In this document: positions 61,964 to 64,000 of the stretch, one piece after another | Layout of the letters: each line of letters opens with the position of its first letter | Position numbering within the stretch: position 1 is the first letter of the stretch | From: Talinum fruticosum | Taxonomy: Eukaryota; Streptophyta; Magnoliopsida; Caryophyllales; Talinaceae | Length of the DNA stretch: 64,000 bases | Reading direction: 5' to 3' | Assembly (NCBI GenBank): GCA_021018815.1 | Contig: JAITYX010000042.1 | Span: 1,255,001-1,319,000 of the forward strand | Notes under the pieces: model-generated | Told to the model about the DNA's origin: nothing | Databases searched by the model: none | What the model saw: only the letters and a program-made list of their open reading frames with translations | Translations under genes and position numbers: made by a program

Positions 61964-64000
61964 TCTCTCTCTTTTTCTGTAAAAAGTTCTTTTTTTTTTT
62001 TTCGGGAGATCACATGACAGTGTAGGTAAGTTTGATCAACGGTCAATAAATATGAAAATATGACGAATGAAATTATTATAGTGACGTATTAATCCAACAT
62101 ACTCTCTCTTTTTCTTTGGGCTAATTAGTGGAGATTGGACTATTCACGTGTTCGTATCTACACCAGTCACCAATCCATTACTTAATTTTGCAAAAGGAAG
62201 AGGAGCCCCTCCAAGATTGCCATGGATCAACTTCAAATTTAGGCATTACTTCATTCGGTTGTGATTCAGTAGTAAGAGGTGGAAGAAAATATATAAAGTT
62301 AGTTGTAAAAAGTTGTAAAGAAACGTAAACAATTTTTAAAAAATCGTAAAGAATTATAAGATTATAAGTTGAAATTAAATGGAACAAAGGCTGCTTTTGG
62401 AAAAGTTGTAGCTGTATCTTGTGATTATACTTGTAGCTGTCTAAAACTGCACGAGTAGTTGTATAAATAAGTTAATTATGTGTTTGGTAATCATATATCT
62501 TATTTAATTTATTTTATTAATTAAATAAATTTTTATTATATTATTATATTAATTTTTTACATAAGTTATATGAGACTATAAACAACATTTATTTTGATAA
62601 AAATATTTTTCTATTTTTTTTGGAAGAATGAATGGTTAATATCTCATTTTTTAACCATTTCTCTTGATAAAATAAGAGCAAAATTTTTATTTTTTCTCAT
62701 TTAAAAAAATTGAATACTACCAAGTAGAGAAAAATATAAGAAATAATAACATAATAAAAATAAAATATAGGACATAAAAAAGAAATATAAATATAAAAAG
62801 ATAATTTTTAGAAAAATAAATATAAAAAAATTAAAATAAAAAATTGTTAAACAAAAAATCATAACTTTCCCTATAAGTTAATGGAAAAAATTACATTTCA
62901 TCAACTTCCTCAAATTATGGAAGCTAAATTTTATGAAAATTAAATTTATAAAAAGTTTCTTTACCAAACATTATAATTAGAGAAAGTTTACTAAAATTTT
63001 AAGAAAAGTTTACCAAAAAGCTATCCTGAACGCAGCCAAAGTTTCTCATATATTGTTTTTCTAATATCTAGCGCTAATTATAGATTGCGATCACAACAAA
63101 ACCTTAATATTTGTGCATAAATTTAGAAAAAAATAAGAAAAATGAAAACAATCTTTAAGAAAAAGATCGTAATTAAGCTTAATAATTTGTTCATAATACT
63201 TTAATACTTCATAAACGTTACATTAATGAGGCAAAAACTTGTGAAAAGGAAAAAAAGAGACTGTCTGAGATCAGTTTATTGGACATCGAACACAATTCTA
63301 AAAATGGCCCAATAAATACATTCGAGCCCATTTTTATTAGAGAGTAGGCCAATAGGCCCCAAATTTTGTGCTGTTGGATCTGGAGACGATAACCTTAGAC
63401 ATTTTCTTACACACTTTAGAAAGAAATTGTCTATCACCAAATTTTGAATCTGGTAAAAAGGATGAAAGTATTAAGTGTTTACTATTAAGGTAACAGTCAC
63501 TTAGTGATAGCCATCAACATTGTTTCATCTTGTTAGTGTCTAATAGCAACACTTTGGACATATCGATGCCGTTATTGATTAGCCGCTTCCGTTTTTGTAA
63601 GATTTGAGGAGAATCATATGCACATGTTTAAGAACCAAAAACTTAACCTTATGATTAAAAGCTCATAAATAAATTTATACTTTAATAGTAGACAACATTA
63701 TTTTAAGAAGCAACACTTCTCATAAGAGTTTTGTGTAATCATTAGATAAAGATAGACATAAATAAAAATTTATATTTCATCTAAATTTTAATTTATACCA
63801 AGTGTGAGTCGAATTAGTGCCGACAAAAATCCGTCCGACTCGATAGTCCGAATTTGTCGACCCGGAAAAATCAGGTCCAATCACAAATTTTTGTCCGAAT
63901 TTAAAATTTGGACAATAGGTCATGTCCGAATTAAAATTCGGATCGGGTTCGAGTAAAATCGGACAATCGGACAACCGGGTTTGAGCATTCGGTCATTCGA
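61964..64000. other. UGT copy B upstream region and AT-rich repeats to the window edge
   Basis: The first few hundred bases should hold the UGT promoter. About 62380-63040 is extremely AT-rich and has weakly complementary ends (GGCTGCTTTTGG against the reverse of CCAAAAAGCTATCCTGAACGCAGCC), so it may be a decayed MITE. The last 200 bases repeat TCGGACAA- and GTCCGAATT-type words on both strands and look like the edge of a transposon. No gene is seen. Confidence 0.5.

Overview
This window is nuclear DNA from a flowering plant, most likely a eudicot. The genes are rich in introns, with GT-AG junctions and two probable GC-AG junctions. Intergenic DNA is AT-rich and full of transposon debris, and every recognised protein family is a plant family. 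No bacterial, phage, organellar or viral gene cluster was seen.

Layout. Plus strand: an O-fucosyltransferase-family gene (82-12464) whose introns hold a transposon, a hairpin and a roughly 2.3 kb tandem array; an R2R3-MYB gene of the MYB6/MYB8 type (14781-15806); a degenerate LINE remnant lying antisense (17283-18330); and a deoxynucleoside kinase with an N-terminal helix-hairpin-helix region (20456-23380). Minus strand: a 23-exon FANCM helicase gene (24456-34531), a bZIP gene (36778-38699), a RanBPM gene with SPRY, LisH and CTLH domains (41788-48403), and two related UGT92A-type glycosyltransferase genes (50190-51636 and 60520-61963). The two UGT copies are separated by a pair of nested solo LTRs, both with intact 5-bp target-site duplications.

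The genes do not form a pathway. From memory, the Arabidopsis chromosome 1 interval At1g35470 to At1g35530 holds the same families (RanBPM, bZIP, O-fucosyltransferase, MYB8, FANCM). The window is therefore best read as a conserved syntenic block with local additions: the kinase, the UGT pair and the repeats.

The most important quality observation concerns frameshifts. Seven of the eight protein-coding genes have at least one. In five genes the break is a single missing base, placed in a homopolymer where it could be localised, and restoring it gives a full-length protein divisible by three. The UGT copies carry several breaks each, two of them at identical positions. This looks more like systematic long-read consensus error than parallel decay, but it cannot be settled from the sequence alone.
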